Assembly: GCF_003026495.1 (NCBI RefSeq)
Contig: NZ_PYMA01000004.1
Coordinates: 186,001-250,000 of the forward strand
Origin: Photobacterium sanctipauli
GTDB lineage: Bacteria > Pseudomonadota > Gammaproteobacteria > Enterobacterales > Vibrionaceae
Length of the DNA stretch: 64,000 bases
Direction of reading: 5' to 3'
Numbering within the stretch: position 1 is the first letter of the stretch; each line of letters starts with the position of its first letter. This document shows positions 46,283-56,313 of this stretch, piece by piece. The notes beneath the pieces are model-generated. The model ran no database searches, was not told the origin of the DNA, and saw only the letters and a list, made by a program, of their open reading frames with translations. Both the position numbers and the translations under genes were made by a program.

Positions 46283-47482
46283 TTAAAGTAACTCGGCACC
46301 TTCGGCCAACACACGTCGAGATATAATCAACCGCATAATTTCGTTCGTGCCTTCAAGGATTTGATGCACCCTCACGTCCCTAAAGTAACGTTCCAACGGG
46401 TATTCCTTAATGTAGCCATACCCCCCATAAAGCTGTAAGGCTTTGTCACAAACCTTGAAGCCAACATCGGTTGCAAAACGCTTTGCCATTGCGCAATAAG
46501 CGGTTGCCTCGGGATCTCCCTGATCCAGTTTGAAAGCGGCATAACGCACCAGTTGCCTGGCCGCGACCAACTCCGTTGTCATGTCAGCCAGTGAAAACTG
46601 TACCGTTTGAAATGCCGACAACGGCTTACCAAACTGCTTTCGTTCGGAAACATATTGCTTGGCATTGTTTAAGGCTTGCTGGGCCGTACCTAAAGAACAA
46701 CTGGCAATGTTAATCCGCCCGCCATCTAAACCTTTCATGGCAAACTTAAAACCTTCGCCTTCTTGCCCGAGCAAGTTCTCAGCAGGTATGGATACGTTAC
46801 TGAATGTCACCGCTCGCGTTGGTTGGCTGTTCCAGCCCATTTTGGGCTCTTTACGGCCATAGCTGATACCGTCGGCATCAGCGGGTACGACAAAGGCACT
46901 AATCGCCTTTGCATTATTTTCCTGCGACTTGTTTTCCTTCGTATCGCTCCCTTTGACATCATTGCTGGCAGTTCGGGCCATCACAACCAGTACATCAGTA
47001 TCACCGGCGCCCGAAATAAATGCTTTCGCGCCGTTCAGAATATAATGATCGCCCTGTATTACAGCCGTCGTCGTTAACGACGCGGCATCAGAGCCGGCAT
47101 TCGCTTCCGTTAAACAATAGGACGCAAGCAACTCGCCCGTTACCAGCTTCGGACAATACTTATTTCGAACCGTTTCTGTCGCAAAGCTCGCTATCATCCA
47201 ACTCACCATGTTGTGGATAGTCATAAAGGCCGTGGTTGAAGTACACCCCATGGCGAGCTGCTCGAAGACAATCGAAGAATCTAACCGCGCAAGCCCCAAG
47301 CCACCCGCTTCCTCGGGGACATACAAACTAAGAAAGCCCATTTCTCCTGCTTGGCGTAGCACATCTTTGGGAAAAACCTGATTCTCATCCCAATGCGCCG
47401 CATTGGGCGCAAGTTGCTCTTGTGCAAACTGCATTGCTGCTTCTGCAAAAGCGCGTTGATCTTCATTTAGCGCAAAGTCCAT
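46283..47482 (-). CDS. Isobutyryl-CoA dehydrogenase (acyl-CoA dehydrogenase family)
   Basis: A 399-residue FAD enzyme. CLTEANAGSDAASL and the C-terminal QILEGTNEIMRLIISR are family signatures; the catalytic Glu stands in LEGTNEI, the short-chain/isobutyryl position, unlike isovaleryl-CoA dehydrogenase. It makes methacrylyl-CoA, the substrate of the next gene product. A Lys/Asn-rich insert (about 175-190) is unusual. Context fixes the substrate better than the sequence does. Confidence 0.9.
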   Translation of the reverse strand: MDFALNEDQRAFAEAAMQFAQEQLAPNAAHWDENQVFPKDVLRQAGEMGFLSLYVPEEAGGLGLARLDSSIVFEQLAMGCTSTTAFMTIHNMVSWMIASFATETVRNKYCPKLVTGELLASYCLTEANAGSDAASLTTTAVIQGDHYILNGAKAFISGAGDTDVLVVMARTASNDVKGSDTKENKSQENNAKAISAFVVPADADGISYGRKEPKMGWNSQPTRAVTFSNVSIPAENLLGQEGEGFKFAMKGLDGGRINIASCSLGTAQQALNNAKQYVSERKQFGKPLSAFQTVQFSLADMTTELVAARQLVRYAAFKLDQGDPEATAYCAMAKRFATDVGFKVCDKALQLYGGYGYIKEYPLERYFRDVRVHQILEGTNEIMRLIISRRVLAEGAELL

Positions 47483-47538
47483 CTTGAATCCTCCGCATCA
47501 ATTGAGTGCCAGCTTCCAATCGTGGTATTGCTGAAGTA

Positions 47539-49047
47539 TCAGCGAAGATGAATGGTCATATTGGGACCATCAGGAATATCTTCATCAAACCAGCGCGCTG
47601 TTACTGTTTTGGTCTCAGTATAAAAACGCACCGCTTGTTTGCCGTAAGCATGCAGATCCCCATAAAAGCTACCTCGCCAGCCGGTAAACGAGAAGAAAGG
47701 AAGTGGAACAGGTATAGGCACATTGATACCTACTTGCCCAACTTGGATTTGGTGTTGATACTTACGGGCGGCAGCACCACAAGCAGTGAAGATAGAGGTA
47801 CCATTACCATATGGATTGTTGTTTACCAAGGCGATGGCATCATCCAGAGTCTCCACCTCTAGACAGACTAAAACCGGGCCAAAAATTTCCTGCTGGTAAA
47901 TCGACATTTCTGTCGTCACCCCACTAAAGAGTGTTGGTGCCAACCAGTTACCACCAGGGAAACCATCAACCTCACACTGGCTACCATCCAGCTCACAAGT
48001 CGCTCCTTGCTGCTTGCCTTCTTCGATTAACCTTAATACTCGTTGCTTGGCTTGAGGACTAATAAGCGGGCCGTAAGCGGCTTCTGCATTATCGGGACTA
48101 CCCGGTTTTACTTTCGCCATTGCCACTTTTAATTCAGGGATAATGGCTTTTGCATCCCCAACTAACACGGCAACCGAAATTGCCATACAACGTTGACCAG
48201 CTGCTCCCACAGACGAACCAACCAGATTGTTGATCACCTGCGCTTTATTGGCATCCGGCATAACAACCATGTGGTTCTTCGCGCCGGCAAAGGCTTGAAC
48301 TCGCTTAAAGTGGTGGGTACCCGTTTGGTAGATATACTGAGCGACAGGGACGGAGCCAACAAATGAGATGGTGCGAATGTCAGGATGTGACAGCAGATAA
48401 TCAACCTGCTCTTTGCCACCATGAACAATTTGCAGCACGCCTTTCGGTGCCCCTGCTTGTTCAAACAACTCAGCCAGTCGCATTGCAGTGAGTGGCACTT
48501 GTTCTGAAGGCTTCAAAATAAAGGTATTGCCTGCCGCAATCGCCATTGGGAACATCCACAGTGGGATCATGGCAGGAAAATTAAACGGGGTAATACCACA
48601 GCAAACCCCCAAAGGTTGGATCAGCGAGTAGCTATCAATATCCGAAGCCACATTCTCAACGGTCTCCCCCATCATTAAGCTTGAAATATTCGCCGCTTGC
48701 TCAACAACTTCGATTCCTCGCCATACATCACCTTTGGCATCTGCCAAATTCTTACCGGTCTCACTCGATAACAATGTTGCCAATTCATCATGATGCTCTT
48801 TCAATAAATGCTGGTACTTGAGCATCAACCTAGCTCGCTCTGGGGTCGGCACCTCTTTCCAGCACTGAAACATCAACTTGGCACTGGCTATTGCTTCTGC
48901 CATTTCTGAGTCCAAGGTCACGGGGGCCTTGGCAATCACAGCATTTGTGGCTGGGTTCGTTACTTCAATCCAATCATTTGTATTAGATTGCTTAAACTCG
49001 CCGTCAATATATAACGGTATTTGATCTGGCACGTTCTGGTTAATCAT
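47539..49047 (-). CDS. mmsA: Methylmalonate-semialdehyde dehydrogenase (CoA-acylating)
   Basis: About 502 residues, aldehyde dehydrogenase superfamily. Catalytic Cys is in [14 protein letters not shown], and [16 protein letters not shown] and [12 protein letters not shown] are typical of MmsA. It converts methylmalonate semialdehyde to propionyl-CoA. The frame is open to 49146, but the ATG at 49047 ([10 protein letters not shown]) has ggggg 5 bases before it and gives normal length. It overlaps the thiolase stop by a few bases, so translation is probably coupled. Confidence 0.94.
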   Translation of the reverse strand: MINQNVPDQIPLYIDGEFKQSNTNDWIEVTNPATNAVIAKAPVTLDSEMAEAIASAKLMFQCWKEVPTPERARLMLKYQHLLKEHHDELATLLSSETGKNLADAKGDVWRGIEVVEQAANISSLMMGETVENVASDIDSYSLIQPLGVCCGITPFNFPAMIPLWMFPMAIAAGNTFILKPSEQVPLTAMRLAELFEQAGAPKGVLQIVHGGKEQVDYLLSHPDIRTISFVGSVPVAQYIYQTGTHHFKRVQAFAGAKNHMVVMPDANKAQVINNLVGSSVGAAGQRCMAISVAVLVGDAKAIIPELKVAMAKVKPGSPDNAEAAYGPLISPQAKQRVLRLIEEGKQQGATCELDGSQCEVDGFPGGNWLAPTLFSGVTTEMSIYQQEIFGPVLVCLEVETLDDAIALVNNNPYGNGTSIFTACGAAARKYQHQIQVGQVGINVPIPVPLPFFSFTGWRGSFYGDLHAYGKQAVRFYTETKTVTARWFDEDIPDGPNMTIHLR

Positions 49048-50299
49048 CATCGCCCCCATCAAGTTCAGAAAATGATGCTTTTTCAGAAACAGGCACTTCA
49101 ATTGCCATGGCTGTGGCCTCTCCACCGCCGATGCACAAGGCGGCAATCCCCTTGACGGGCTTAGCGGTATGCTTCTGTAAACGGTTCAACCGATGGATCA
49201 AGGTCACCAGGATCCTCGCACCTGTCGCACCAATAGGATGGCCGAGCGCGCATGCACCACCATCGGTGTTCACCCTTTCAGGCATGAGACCAAGCTGCTT
49301 AATGGCCAGTTGAGTGACCACGGCAAATGCCTCATTAATTTCCCAACTATCGACATCCCCCGTTGACCAGCCAAGCTCATCAAGCAGGGTTTGAATCGCA
49401 AACGCAGGCGCAATAGTGAATTCATCGGGACGTCTTGCGTGGGTCGTATGGCCCTTGATAATGGCAAGCGGAGATAACCCTTCTTTTCGAGCAGAGTCAG
49501 CATCCATCAACATTAAAGCTGCCGCGCCATCTGAAATAGCACTGGAATTAGCAGCAGTGACCGAACCATTGGCGGAAAAAGCAGGCTTTAGATGAGAAAT
49601 TTTGCTGAGATTGATTTCAGGGGGAAGCTCATCACTGTTGATGCAAATGGATTGATTGCCACCCGAGCCACGGCCTTTGGAAGGCAAGTTAACCGGGGTG
49701 ATCTCCTCTTTGAACCAACCCAATTCCTGCGCAGCCAATGCACGCTCTGCCGACATGATCGCCCATTTATCCATGCTATGGCGGGTCACCTTCTCTCTAT
49801 CTGCTATCGCCTGGGCATATACGCCCATTAACTTGCCTTCATAGGCATCTTCAAGGCCGTCAATAAACATATGATCATAACTGGTGTTATGACCTAATCG
49901 CTGTCCTGCCCTTGCCTGTTTTTGCAAATACGGCGCATTGGTCATGCTTTCCATTCCCCCAGCAATGACCACATGATTTCGATTAAGCAAGATTGAGTCA
50001 TAGGCCAGCATCACCGCTTTCATGCCCGACCCACACACCTTATTTAAGGTGGTACAGCCGATATTCACGGGTAGCCCAGCCCCAAGTGCAGCTTGCCTTG
50101 CCGGTGCTTGACCACAGCCGGCTGACAACACATTCCCCATATAAACTTCATCAACAATATCGGCAGTGGTATCTGTTCGCTTCAACGTACCCGCAATGGC
50201 AATACTGCCTAATTCCGGTGCAGTTAATGATGAAAAGTGCCCTTGGAATCGTCCTATTGGTGTTCTGCTTGCAGCAACTACCCACACTTCTTTACTCAT
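49040..50299 (-). CDS. Acetyl-CoA C-acyltransferase (thiolase)
   Basis: A 419-residue thiolase. Active-site Cys is in [12 protein letters not shown], His in [16 protein letters not shown] and the second Cys in [11 protein letters not shown]. It cleaves acetoacetyl-CoA (end product of leucine) or 2-methylacetoacetyl-CoA (isoleucine). It has a short acidic C-terminal extension ending GGDDD, not usual in the family. It is first gene of the leftward operon, 55-75 bases after a promoter with a LiuR-type box. Confidence 0.92.
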   Translation of the reverse strand: MSKEVWVVAASRTPIGRFQGHFSSLTAPELGSIAIAGTLKRTDTTADIVDEVYMGNVLSAGCGQAPARQAALGAGLPVNIGCTTLNKVCGSGMKAVMLAYDSILLNRNHVVIAGGMESMTNAPYLQKQARAGQRLGHNTSYDHMFIDGLEDAYEGKLMGVYAQAIADREKVTRHSMDKWAIMSAERALAAQELGWFKEEITPVNLPSKGRGSGGNQSICINSDELPPEINLSKISHLKPAFSANGSVTAANSSAISDGAAALMLMDADSARKEGLSPLAIIKGHTTHARRPDEFTIAPAFAIQTLLDELGWSTGDVDSWEINEAFAVVTQLAIKQLGLMPERVNTDGGACALGHPIGATGARILVTLIHRLNRLQKHTAKPVKGIAALCIGGGEATAMAIEVPVSEKASFSELDGGDDD

Positions 50300-50353
50300 T
50301 CATTTGCCCTCATCTTATAGCGAGCACATCAACCAACCACTCTCGCTCGATTT

Positions 50354-50370
50354 CTTGACGTTTACGTAAG
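50354..50370 (+). promoter_or_regulatory. LiuR-type box and promoter of the liuR-liuABCE operon
   Basis: CTTGACGTTTACGTAAG; bases 2-7 (TTGACG, 50355-50360) form a -35 hexamer for rightward transcription. A weak -10 (taacat at 50379 or aacatt at 50380) stands 18-19 bases away. Long 19-bp spacers are typical of MerR-regulated promoters. The box is the reverse copy of the one at 50384-50400 (15 of 17 bases). Confidence 0.7.
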
Positions 50371-50400
50371 CATAGCACTAACATTTACGTAAACGTTAAG
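50369..50400 (-). promoter_or_regulatory. LiuR-type box and promoter of the thiolase-mmsA operon
   Basis: Read leftward: box at 50400-50384 (reverse of TTTACGTAAACGTTAAG), -35 TTAACG (complement of 50394-50399), a 19-base spacer, -10 TATGCT (complement of 50369-50374). The geometry is the same as in the rightward promoter. The two promoters face each other and overlap. Confidence 0.72.
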
Positions 50401-50541
50401 AAACAAAATACACACAAGTGTCAACCTAATTATCCAGTGATATTGAAGTAGTTTGAGACAGCAGCGAGCACATTATCTCGTGTCATTCACCGGGTAAGTT
50501 GTTGGTCTACCACAGTCGTTTGACGTACAAGGCGGTGAAAC

Positions 50542-50916
50542 GTGGAGACATTCAAAATCAGCGAACTGGCAAAAGAATTTGATATCACCACCCGCAGTAT
50601 TCGATTTTATGAAGATGTCGGATTACTCCAGCCAGAGCGCAAAGGTAACACCCGTGTTTATCAACGGCGGGATAAAATCAGGCTCAAGTTGATTTTAAGA
50701 GGTAAGCGGCTGGGTTTTTCGTTGGCAGAAATTCGTGAATTATTCGAGCTATACGATACCCACCAAAGCACCATACAGCTAACAAAAATGCTGGCGATTA
50801 TCGACAGCAAACAAGCGGTATTGCAGCGTCAACTTGAAGACATCAATGTGGTCATGAACGAGTTAAGGCTTGCTAAAGATCGATGCCAGCAAGCCCTTAA
50901 TAATAACGGCCAGTAA
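50542..50916 (+). CDS. liuR: MerR-family regulator LiuR
   Basis: A 124-residue regulator with a GTG start. The winged helix has KISELAKEFDITTRSIRFYEDVGLL (in parts, residues 5-29), then ERKGNTRVYQRRD and a dimerisation helix (about 75-115). No metal-binding cysteines are seen near the C-terminus, in line with LiuR sensing an acyl-CoA or related intermediate and controlling branched-chain amino-acid genes (known for proteobacterial LiuR). It is first gene of the leucine operon, and its own promoter carries the box. Confidence 0.92.
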   Translation: METFKISELAKEFDITTRSIRFYEDVGLLQPERKGNTRVYQRRDKIRLKLILRGKRLGFSLAEIRELFELYDTHQSTIQLTKMLAIIDSKQAVLQRQLEDINVVMNELRLAKDRCQQALNNNGQ

Positions 50917-50965
50917 GCGAATTCAAACTTAGTTGTCCGATCGGGCAACAGGTATGGGAGCAGCC

Positions 50966-52135
50966 ATGAAAGATATGTTCACCTCATTCAATTTCGGGCT
51001 TGGCGAAACCATCGACATGCTTCGAGAACAAGTTAATCACTTTGCTGATAACACCATTGCCCCACTTGCTACGCAAATCGATCAAGATAACCAATTCCCC
51101 AACCAACTTTGGCCACAATTGGGCGAAATGGGGTTACTCGGTGTCACTATCAGTGAAGAGTATGGTGGTGCCGATATGGGGTATCTTGCCCATGTTGTCG
51201 CCATGGAGGAGATCAGTCGCGCCTCAGCCTCCGTAGGCTTAAGTTACGGTGCCCACTCCAACCTTTGTGTTAATCAAATTTACCGCCATGGCACTGCCGA
51301 GCAAAAAACCAAATATTTACCGAAACTCGTTTCCGGCGAGCACATCGGTGCGCTAGCCATGAGTGAGCCTAATGCCGGCTCCGACGTTGTCAATATGCAG
51401 TTACGCGCCGAAGATAATGGCGATCACTTTATCCTCAACGGCAGCAAGATGTGGATCACCAACGGCCCTGATGCCCATACCATTGTGGTTTACGCCAAGA
51501 CCGCGCCCGATCAAGGCTCACATGGCATATCCGCCTTTATTATCGAGCGTGATTTCCCCGGCTTTAGCCATGCCCAGAAACTCGACAAACTGGGAATGCG
51601 TGGCTCAAACACGTGCGAGTTAGTGTTTGAAAACTGCCAAGTACCGCATGATAGCCTACTCGGTGAGCTTAACCGCGGCGTCAATGTGCTTATGAGTGGT
51701 TTAGATTACGAGCGCATCGTACTTGCCGCTGGCCCATTGGGTATTATGCGCGCCTGCCTCGATTTGGTGGTGCCTTATATTCATGACCGCAAGCAATTTG
51801 GCCGATCCATCGGCGAGTTCCAACTCGTCCAAGGTAAAGTGGCAGACATGTATACCCGCACCAATGCCGCCAGAGCCTATGTCTATGCCGTCGCTAGCGC
51901 TTGTGACCGGGGTGAAGCCACCCGTAAAGACGCCGCAGGCGCCATTCTTTACGCTGCCGAACTTGCCACCCAACTTTCTCTCGATGCCATTCAGTTACTT
52001 GGCGGCAACGGCTATATCAACGAGTTTCCGGCAGGCCGCTTACTACGGGATGCCAAACTGTATGAAATTGGCGCTGGAACCTCAGAGATCCGCCGGATGC
52101 TCATCGGCCGAGAACTCTTTGATGAATCAAAATAA
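50966..52135 (+). CDS. liuA: Isovaleryl-CoA dehydrogenase
   Basis: A 389-residue FAD enzyme. The C-terminal position that holds the catalytic Glu in most acyl-CoA dehydrogenases reads [10 protein letters not shown] (no Glu), while [15 protein letters not shown] carries the alternative Glu; this pair is diagnostic of isovaleryl-CoA dehydrogenase. It makes 3-methylcrotonyl-CoA. The ATG at 50966 has gggag upstream and gives the usual length; the frame extends to a TTG at 50933. Confidence 0.95.
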   Translation: MKDMFTSFNFGLGETIDMLREQVNHFADNTIAPLATQIDQDNQFPNQLWPQLGEMGLLGVTISEEYGGADMGYLAHVVAMEEISRASASVGLSYGAHSNLCVNQIYRHGTAEQKTKYLPKLVSGEHIGALAMSEPNAGSDVVNMQLRAEDNGDHFILNGSKMWITNGPDAHTIVVYAKTAPDQGSHGISAFIIERDFPGFSHAQKLDKLGMRGSNTCELVFENCQVPHDSLLGELNRGVNVLMSGLDYERIVLAAGPLGIMRACLDLVVPYIHDRKQFGRSIGEFQLVQGKVADMYTRTNAARAYVYAVASACDRGEATRKDAAGAILYAAELATQLSLDAIQLLGGNGYINEFPAGRLLRDAKLYEIGAGTSEIRRMLIGRELFDESK

Positions 52136-52173
52136 ACATTGTTAGGTGTATTTACATCAAGGAAGGATAGCGA

Positions 52174-53778
52174 ATGGCAATCATCAAATCTGCAATAAAC
52201 CGTGATGACAAGTATTACCAAGATAACTATCGCGATATGGCAGCGCTGGTGGATGAGTTCCAGACCCATGTCGCCAAGCTCGTTCAAGGCGGTGGTACTG
52301 ATGCCATCAACAAACAAAAAAAGAAAGGCAAGCTACCTGTTAGAACACGGATAGATAGCCTGCTTGATGCCGAGTCCACCTTTTTGGAGATTGGTCAGTT
52401 TGCAGCTTGGCATGTTTATGACGACGACATCCCATGTGCTGGTGTAGTGGCGGGAATTGGCCGTGTAGAAGGCATCGACTGCATGATCATCGCCAATGAT
52501 CCTGCCGTTAAAGGTGGCACCTATTACCCGCTCACGGTGAAAAAGCATTTGCGCGCACAAGAAATTGCAGAACGTTGCCACCTACCTTGCCTGTATTTGG
52601 TTGACTCTGGGGGCGCCAACCTTCCGCACCAAGCGGAAGTCTTTCCTGATCGGGATCACTTCGGCCGGATCTTTTTCAATCAGGCCCGTATGTCGGCCAA
52701 AGGCATTCCCCAAATTGCCGTGGTGCTCGGTTCCTGTACGGCAGGTGGTGCTTATGTACCCGCAATGGCCGATGTTTCAATCATCGTAAAAGAGCAAGGC
52801 ACTATCTTCTTGGCCGGCCCCCCCTTGGTAAAAGCCGCCACGGGTGAAATTGTGACAGCCGAAGAACTGGGCGGCGCCTATGTGCATTGCAAAACGTCAG
52901 GTGTTGCCGACTATTATGCCCACGATGAAGCCCATGCTTTAGAGCTAACCAAGCAAGCAGTGAGTAACTGCGGGCTAGCGCCTATTGCAGGTATAAAGAA
53001 AACAAGCCCTGCTCCAAGCTACCCGGCTGATGAGCTTTTCGGCATTGTCGGTACCGACCTACGCAAGCCCATCAACATCAAAGAAGTCATCGCACGCATT
53101 GTCGATAACTCTGAGTTTGATGAGTTCAAAGCCCTATACGGTTCAACCTTGGTTTGCGGCTTTGCCAAGCTCTATGGACAACAGATTGGCATTGTAGCGA
53201 ACAATGGGATTCTCTTTCCTGAATCAGCCCAAAAAGGCGCCCACTTCATCGAGCTTTGCGCAAAACGAAAAATCCCGCTCTTATTCTTACAAAACATCAC
53301 CGGCTTTATGGTGGGAAAAAAGATGGAGTCTGAAGGCATCGCGAAACATGGTGCCAAAATGGTGATGGCAGTGGCCTGCGCCGATGTACCTAAATTTACG
53401 GTCATCGTTGGCGGCTCGTATGGTGCAGGCAATTATGGCATGTGTGGCCGAGCTTATGATCCCACCATGATTTGGATGTGGCCTAATGCCCGCATTTCCG
53501 TTATGGGTGGCGAACAGGCAGCTGGCGTACTCGCCCAAGTAACAAAAGACAATAAAGCACGATTGGGTGAAAACTGGAGCGACGAAGAAGAGCATGCATT
53601 TAAACAACCCATCCGTGATTTATATGAGCAACAAGGGTCGCCGTACTATGCCAGTGCGCGATTATGGGATGACGGGATTATCGACCCCCGCCAGACACGC
53701 GAGATCGTCGGCCAAGCACTGATGGCCTCGCTACGAGCGCCAATCGAAGACAGCACCTTTGGTATTTTCAGAATGTGA
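52174..53778 (+). CDS. liuB: Methylcrotonyl-CoA carboxylase beta (carboxyltransferase) subunit
   Basis: A 534-residue biotin-dependent carboxyltransferase with two crotonase-like halves. The first includes [19 protein letters not shown] and [12 protein letters not shown], and the second [20 protein letters not shown] and [18 protein letters not shown]. It transfers CO2 from carboxybiotin to 3-methylcrotonyl-CoA, but needs the biotin-carrying alpha subunit LiuD, which is not encoded next to it. The stop overlaps the liuC start region. Confidence 0.95.
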   Translation: MAIIKSAINRDDKYYQDNYRDMAALVDEFQTHVAKLVQGGGTDAINKQKKKGKLPVRTRIDSLLDAESTFLEIGQFAAWHVYDDDIPCAGVVAGIGRVEGIDCMIIANDPAVKGGTYYPLTVKKHLRAQEIAERCHLPCLYLVDSGGANLPHQAEVFPDRDHFGRIFFNQARMSAKGIPQIAVVLGSCTAGGAYVPAMADVSIIVKEQGTIFLAGPPLVKAATGEIVTAEELGGAYVHCKTSGVADYYAHDEAHALELTKQAVSNCGLAPIAGIKKTSPAPSYPADELFGIVGTDLRKPINIKEVIARIVDNSEFDEFKALYGSTLVCGFAKLYGQQIGIVANNGILFPESAQKGAHFIELCAKRKIPLLFLQNITGFMVGKKMESEGIAKHGAKMVMAVACADVPKFTVIVGGSYGAGNYGMCGRAYDPTMIWMWPNARISVMGGEQAAGVLAQVTKDNKARLGENWSDEEEHAFKQPIRDLYEQQGSPYYASARLWDDGIIDPRQTREIVGQALMASLRAPIEDSTFGIFRM

Positions 53779-54623
53779 ATGCGAGTAAGAAAATGACCGA
53801 GAAAGCACAGCAAAATACATCACAAAAAGCACAACACAATGATGACGTTGTCTTTGAGCTAGATAAACGCGGAATCGCAACACTCACATTAAACCGCCCG
53901 CAAAAACGTAACGCCTTCAACGCCGAGTGTATAAGTTTATTACGTGAACACCTAGCCCAACTCACCAACACACCGGGCATTAGGGGGTTGGTTCTGAAGG
54001 CCAATGGTGAGTTTTTTAGTGCCGGTGCCGACTTGGCTTGGATGCAAGCAATGGTCAACAAGTCGATGGACGAAAACATTGCTGACGCCGAGCAACTCGC
54101 TGGCTTATTGCGTGATCTCGACACCTTTCCCCATCCCACCATTGCAATTGTACAAGGTAGCGCCTTTGGAGGCGCCCTCGGATTAATTTGCTGCTGCGAC
54201 ATTGTCATTGCACAGAAAGGCTGTGAATTTAGCTTCAGCGAAGTCAAACTCGGGCTTGTTCCTGCCACCATCGCCCCTTATGCGGTTAGGGCTATCGGGC
54301 AGCGGCAAGCTCGTCGCTTCATGCTAACTGCTGAAAAATTTGATAGCGCAACAGCCCAACAGTTGGGAATGGTACATGTACTAACGCAAGACAGCGTTGG
54401 CCTGCACGAGCAACATCAACGCTATATTGGGTTGTTACTTTCAAACGCTCCAACCGCCACTGCAATCACGAAACAACTGTGTAAGGACTGTGACCCGCTG
54501 CCTGAAAGGCTATATCGCTACACATCCGAACTTATTGCCAGGGTCAGAACCTCACCCGAAGGGCAAGAAGGACTCAAAGCTTTCCTGAATAAGCAAAAGC
54601 CATCATGGATAGACCATGGCTAA
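53775..54623 (+). CDS. liuC: Methylglutaconyl-CoA hydratase
   Basis: A 282-residue crotonase with a polar N-terminal extension (about 1-28, rich in Gln, Lys, Asn). [14 protein letters not shown] is the oxyanion region, and [19 protein letters not shown] and [16 protein letters not shown] hold the active residues. It forms HMG-CoA in leucine breakdown. The GTG at 53775 overlaps the liuB stop; an ATG at 53793 is an alternative start. Only 37 bases separate its stop from the next open frame. Confidence 0.93.
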   Translation: MNASKKMTEKAQQNTSQKAQHNDDVVFELDKRGIATLTLNRPQKRNAFNAECISLLREHLAQLTNTPGIRGLVLKANGEFFSAGADLAWMQAMVNKSMDENIADAEQLAGLLRDLDTFPHPTIAIVQGSAFGGALGLICCCDIVIAQKGCEFSFSEVKLGLVPATIAPYAVRAIGQRQARRFMLTAEKFDSATAQQLGMVHVLTQDSVGLHEQHQRYIGLLLSNAPTATAITKQLCKDCDPLPERLYRYTSELIARVRTSPEGQEGLKAFLNKQKPSWIDHG

Positions 54624-54687
54624 GCCTCAGGCAATGAAAAGATAAATAAACCGGTAAACAATGGGATACTCAACAGGACAAAGACTG

Positions 54688-55614
54688 ATGACTAAAATCA
54701 CTGTTTCAGATATTCAGTTACCAGATAAAGTCTCTATTTTTGAAGTCGGTGCTCGGGATGGGCTGCAGAATGAGCCAACAATAGAAACATCCCATAAAAT
54801 CGCCTTTATTGATGCCCTGTCTCAAACAGGTCTTCGCCACATCGAAGCCGGCGCTTTTGTGTCGCCCAAACGTGTACCGCAAATGGCTGACTCGTCAAAG
54901 GTCTTAGAACAAATTAATCGCCTCACTAATATCAGCTATTCCGCTTTAACGCCCAATATTCAAGGTTTTGAGCTAGCGTTACAGGCCGAGGTCAATGAAA
55001 TTGCTATCTTTGGCTCAGCGTCAGAAGGCTTTAGCCAACGAAATATTAATTGTTCTATTACTGAAAGTCTTAAACGTTTTGATGCTGTTATGGCGTTAGC
55101 AAAGTGCCATGACATACCTGTTAGAGGTTATCTCTCTTGTATCTGCGACTGCCCTTATGATGGCCCGACAAAACCAGAACAAGTTGCTGCTGTTGCCAAT
55201 GATCTTATTGATATGGGCTGTTATGAAGTCTCGCTGGGTGACACCATAGGCACCGGTACTCCGTTACGCATAGCCAAAGTGATAGAAGCGATTGGAAAAA
55301 ACATTGAGCAAGAACGGGTTGCAGTGCACTTTCACAATACATGGGGACAGGCGCTTGCCAATATTTATCAAGCATTAACCATGGGAATCTCGACGATAGA
55401 CAGCAGTACTGCTGGACTGGGAGGATGCCCTTATGCCAAAGGGGCTAGCGGTAATGTCGCAACGGAAGATGTGCTCTATCTCTGCCATCAATTGGGCATT
55501 GAGACAGGGGTGAATATTGAAGCCGTCGCTAAAGCGGGTTGGCAAATTTGCCAACAATTAAATAAAACACCTCATTCCAATGTCTCCCTCGCCTTATTAG
55601 CTAAACAAAATTAA
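54688..55614 (+). CDS. liuE: Hydroxymethylglutaryl-CoA lyase
   Basis: About 308 residues, TIM-barrel lyase. VGARDGLQNEP at the start binds the metal and substrate, CDCPYDG follows in the middle, and the signature GLGGCPYAKGASGNVATED carries the catalytic Cys. It splits HMG-CoA to acetoacetate and acetyl-CoA. The ATG at 54688 has agga upstream; an in-frame ATG at 54661 would add nine residues. Last gene of the liu operon. Confidence 0.94.
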   Translation: MTKITVSDIQLPDKVSIFEVGARDGLQNEPTIETSHKIAFIDALSQTGLRHIEAGAFVSPKRVPQMADSSKVLEQINRLTNISYSALTPNIQGFELALQAEVNEIAIFGSASEGFSQRNINCSITESLKRFDAVMALAKCHDIPVRGYLSCICDCPYDGPTKPEQVAAVANDLIDMGCYEVSLGDTIGTGTPLRIAKVIEAIGKNIEQERVAVHFHNTWGQALANIYQALTMGISTIDSSTAGLGGCPYAKGASGNVATEDVLYLCHQLGIETGVNIEAVAKAGWQICQQLNKTPHSNVSLALLAKQN

Positions 55615-55722
55615 ATCGAGAAGGGTTAGACTCTGCGAAGAGCCAGAAAAAAGGGTTCGATTCTCAAGAGTAAGGAGATAGGAGCATACGTCTAACAGAA
55701 TCAAACCCAACGGTGAATTTAA

Positions 55723-56001
55723 TTAGCACTCGCTACGTAAAAAGCGTTGCTCGGCCTCCAACTCATTTACCGCACGCCATAATTTTTGTTCTCGCTCATG
55801 GTGCTTATCTTGGTGGGGCGAAATACTTTCGACCTTCAATTGATCGTTAGGACCAATATACTGTTCAGCATGACCATCAAATAAGGTTCTAAACTCCTCC
55901 AGCGTTGGAAGTCGGTTGTTACTCTCCTCAAAGTTTTCAAAAATATCATGAACAGTTAAAGAGATGTCACGCTTGATTCCATCATAATCTGAGTTATCCA
56001 T
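55723..56001 (-). CDS. Hypothetical acidic protein (92 residues)
   Basis: A small soluble, mostly helical acidic protein: MDNSDYDGIKRDISLTV at the start and a C-terminal helix (about 66-92) rich in Glu, Arg and His. A good ggag ribosome site lies 7 bases before the ATG. No family recognised. Single gene. Confidence 0.62.
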   Translation of the reverse strand: MDNSDYDGIKRDISLTVHDIFENFEESNNRLPTLEEFRTLFDGHAEQYIGPNDQLKVESISPHQDKHHEREQKLWRAVNELEAEQRFLRSEC

Positions 56002-56161
56002 TACAGTACTCCATCTTTCTAGTCATGCATGTTTGATAATAAATACAAAACAAGTGTAGTTGAAAAAATGAGACCACAAGTTTGGTCATTTACCACTACC
56101 AAACGGCGATAATCAGCAATAAGGCCTTGTTTTGCATGATCATTAAAGAAGAATCGTCTAA

Positions 56162-56216
56162 TGGAATAGACTATTCCACCTAAAAATAAGTTCATTTTTT
56201 AGAATGAGATCTCATT
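56162..56216. promoter_or_regulatory. Two short palindromes upstream of the 56314 gene
   Basis: TGGAATAG-A-CTATTCCA (56162-56178) and the perfect AATGAGATCTCATT (56203-56216), about 100-150 bases before the start. The region 56002-56313 has no gene. The second palindrome could be an operator. Confidence 0.4.
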
Positions 56217-56313
56217 TTGGTAATCTCAGTAAATATCCCCCAAGCATTAATAACTCACTCTATAATTAAATTTAATAACTAAATGCTAAGTGATTGTAGG
56301 TATAGGGGGAATA

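Noticed and set aside
54624-54687. Possible remnant of liuD between liuC and liuE
   Set aside because: The gap is only tens of bases and holds no biotin-carboxylase or biotin-attachment (AMKM) coding sequence.
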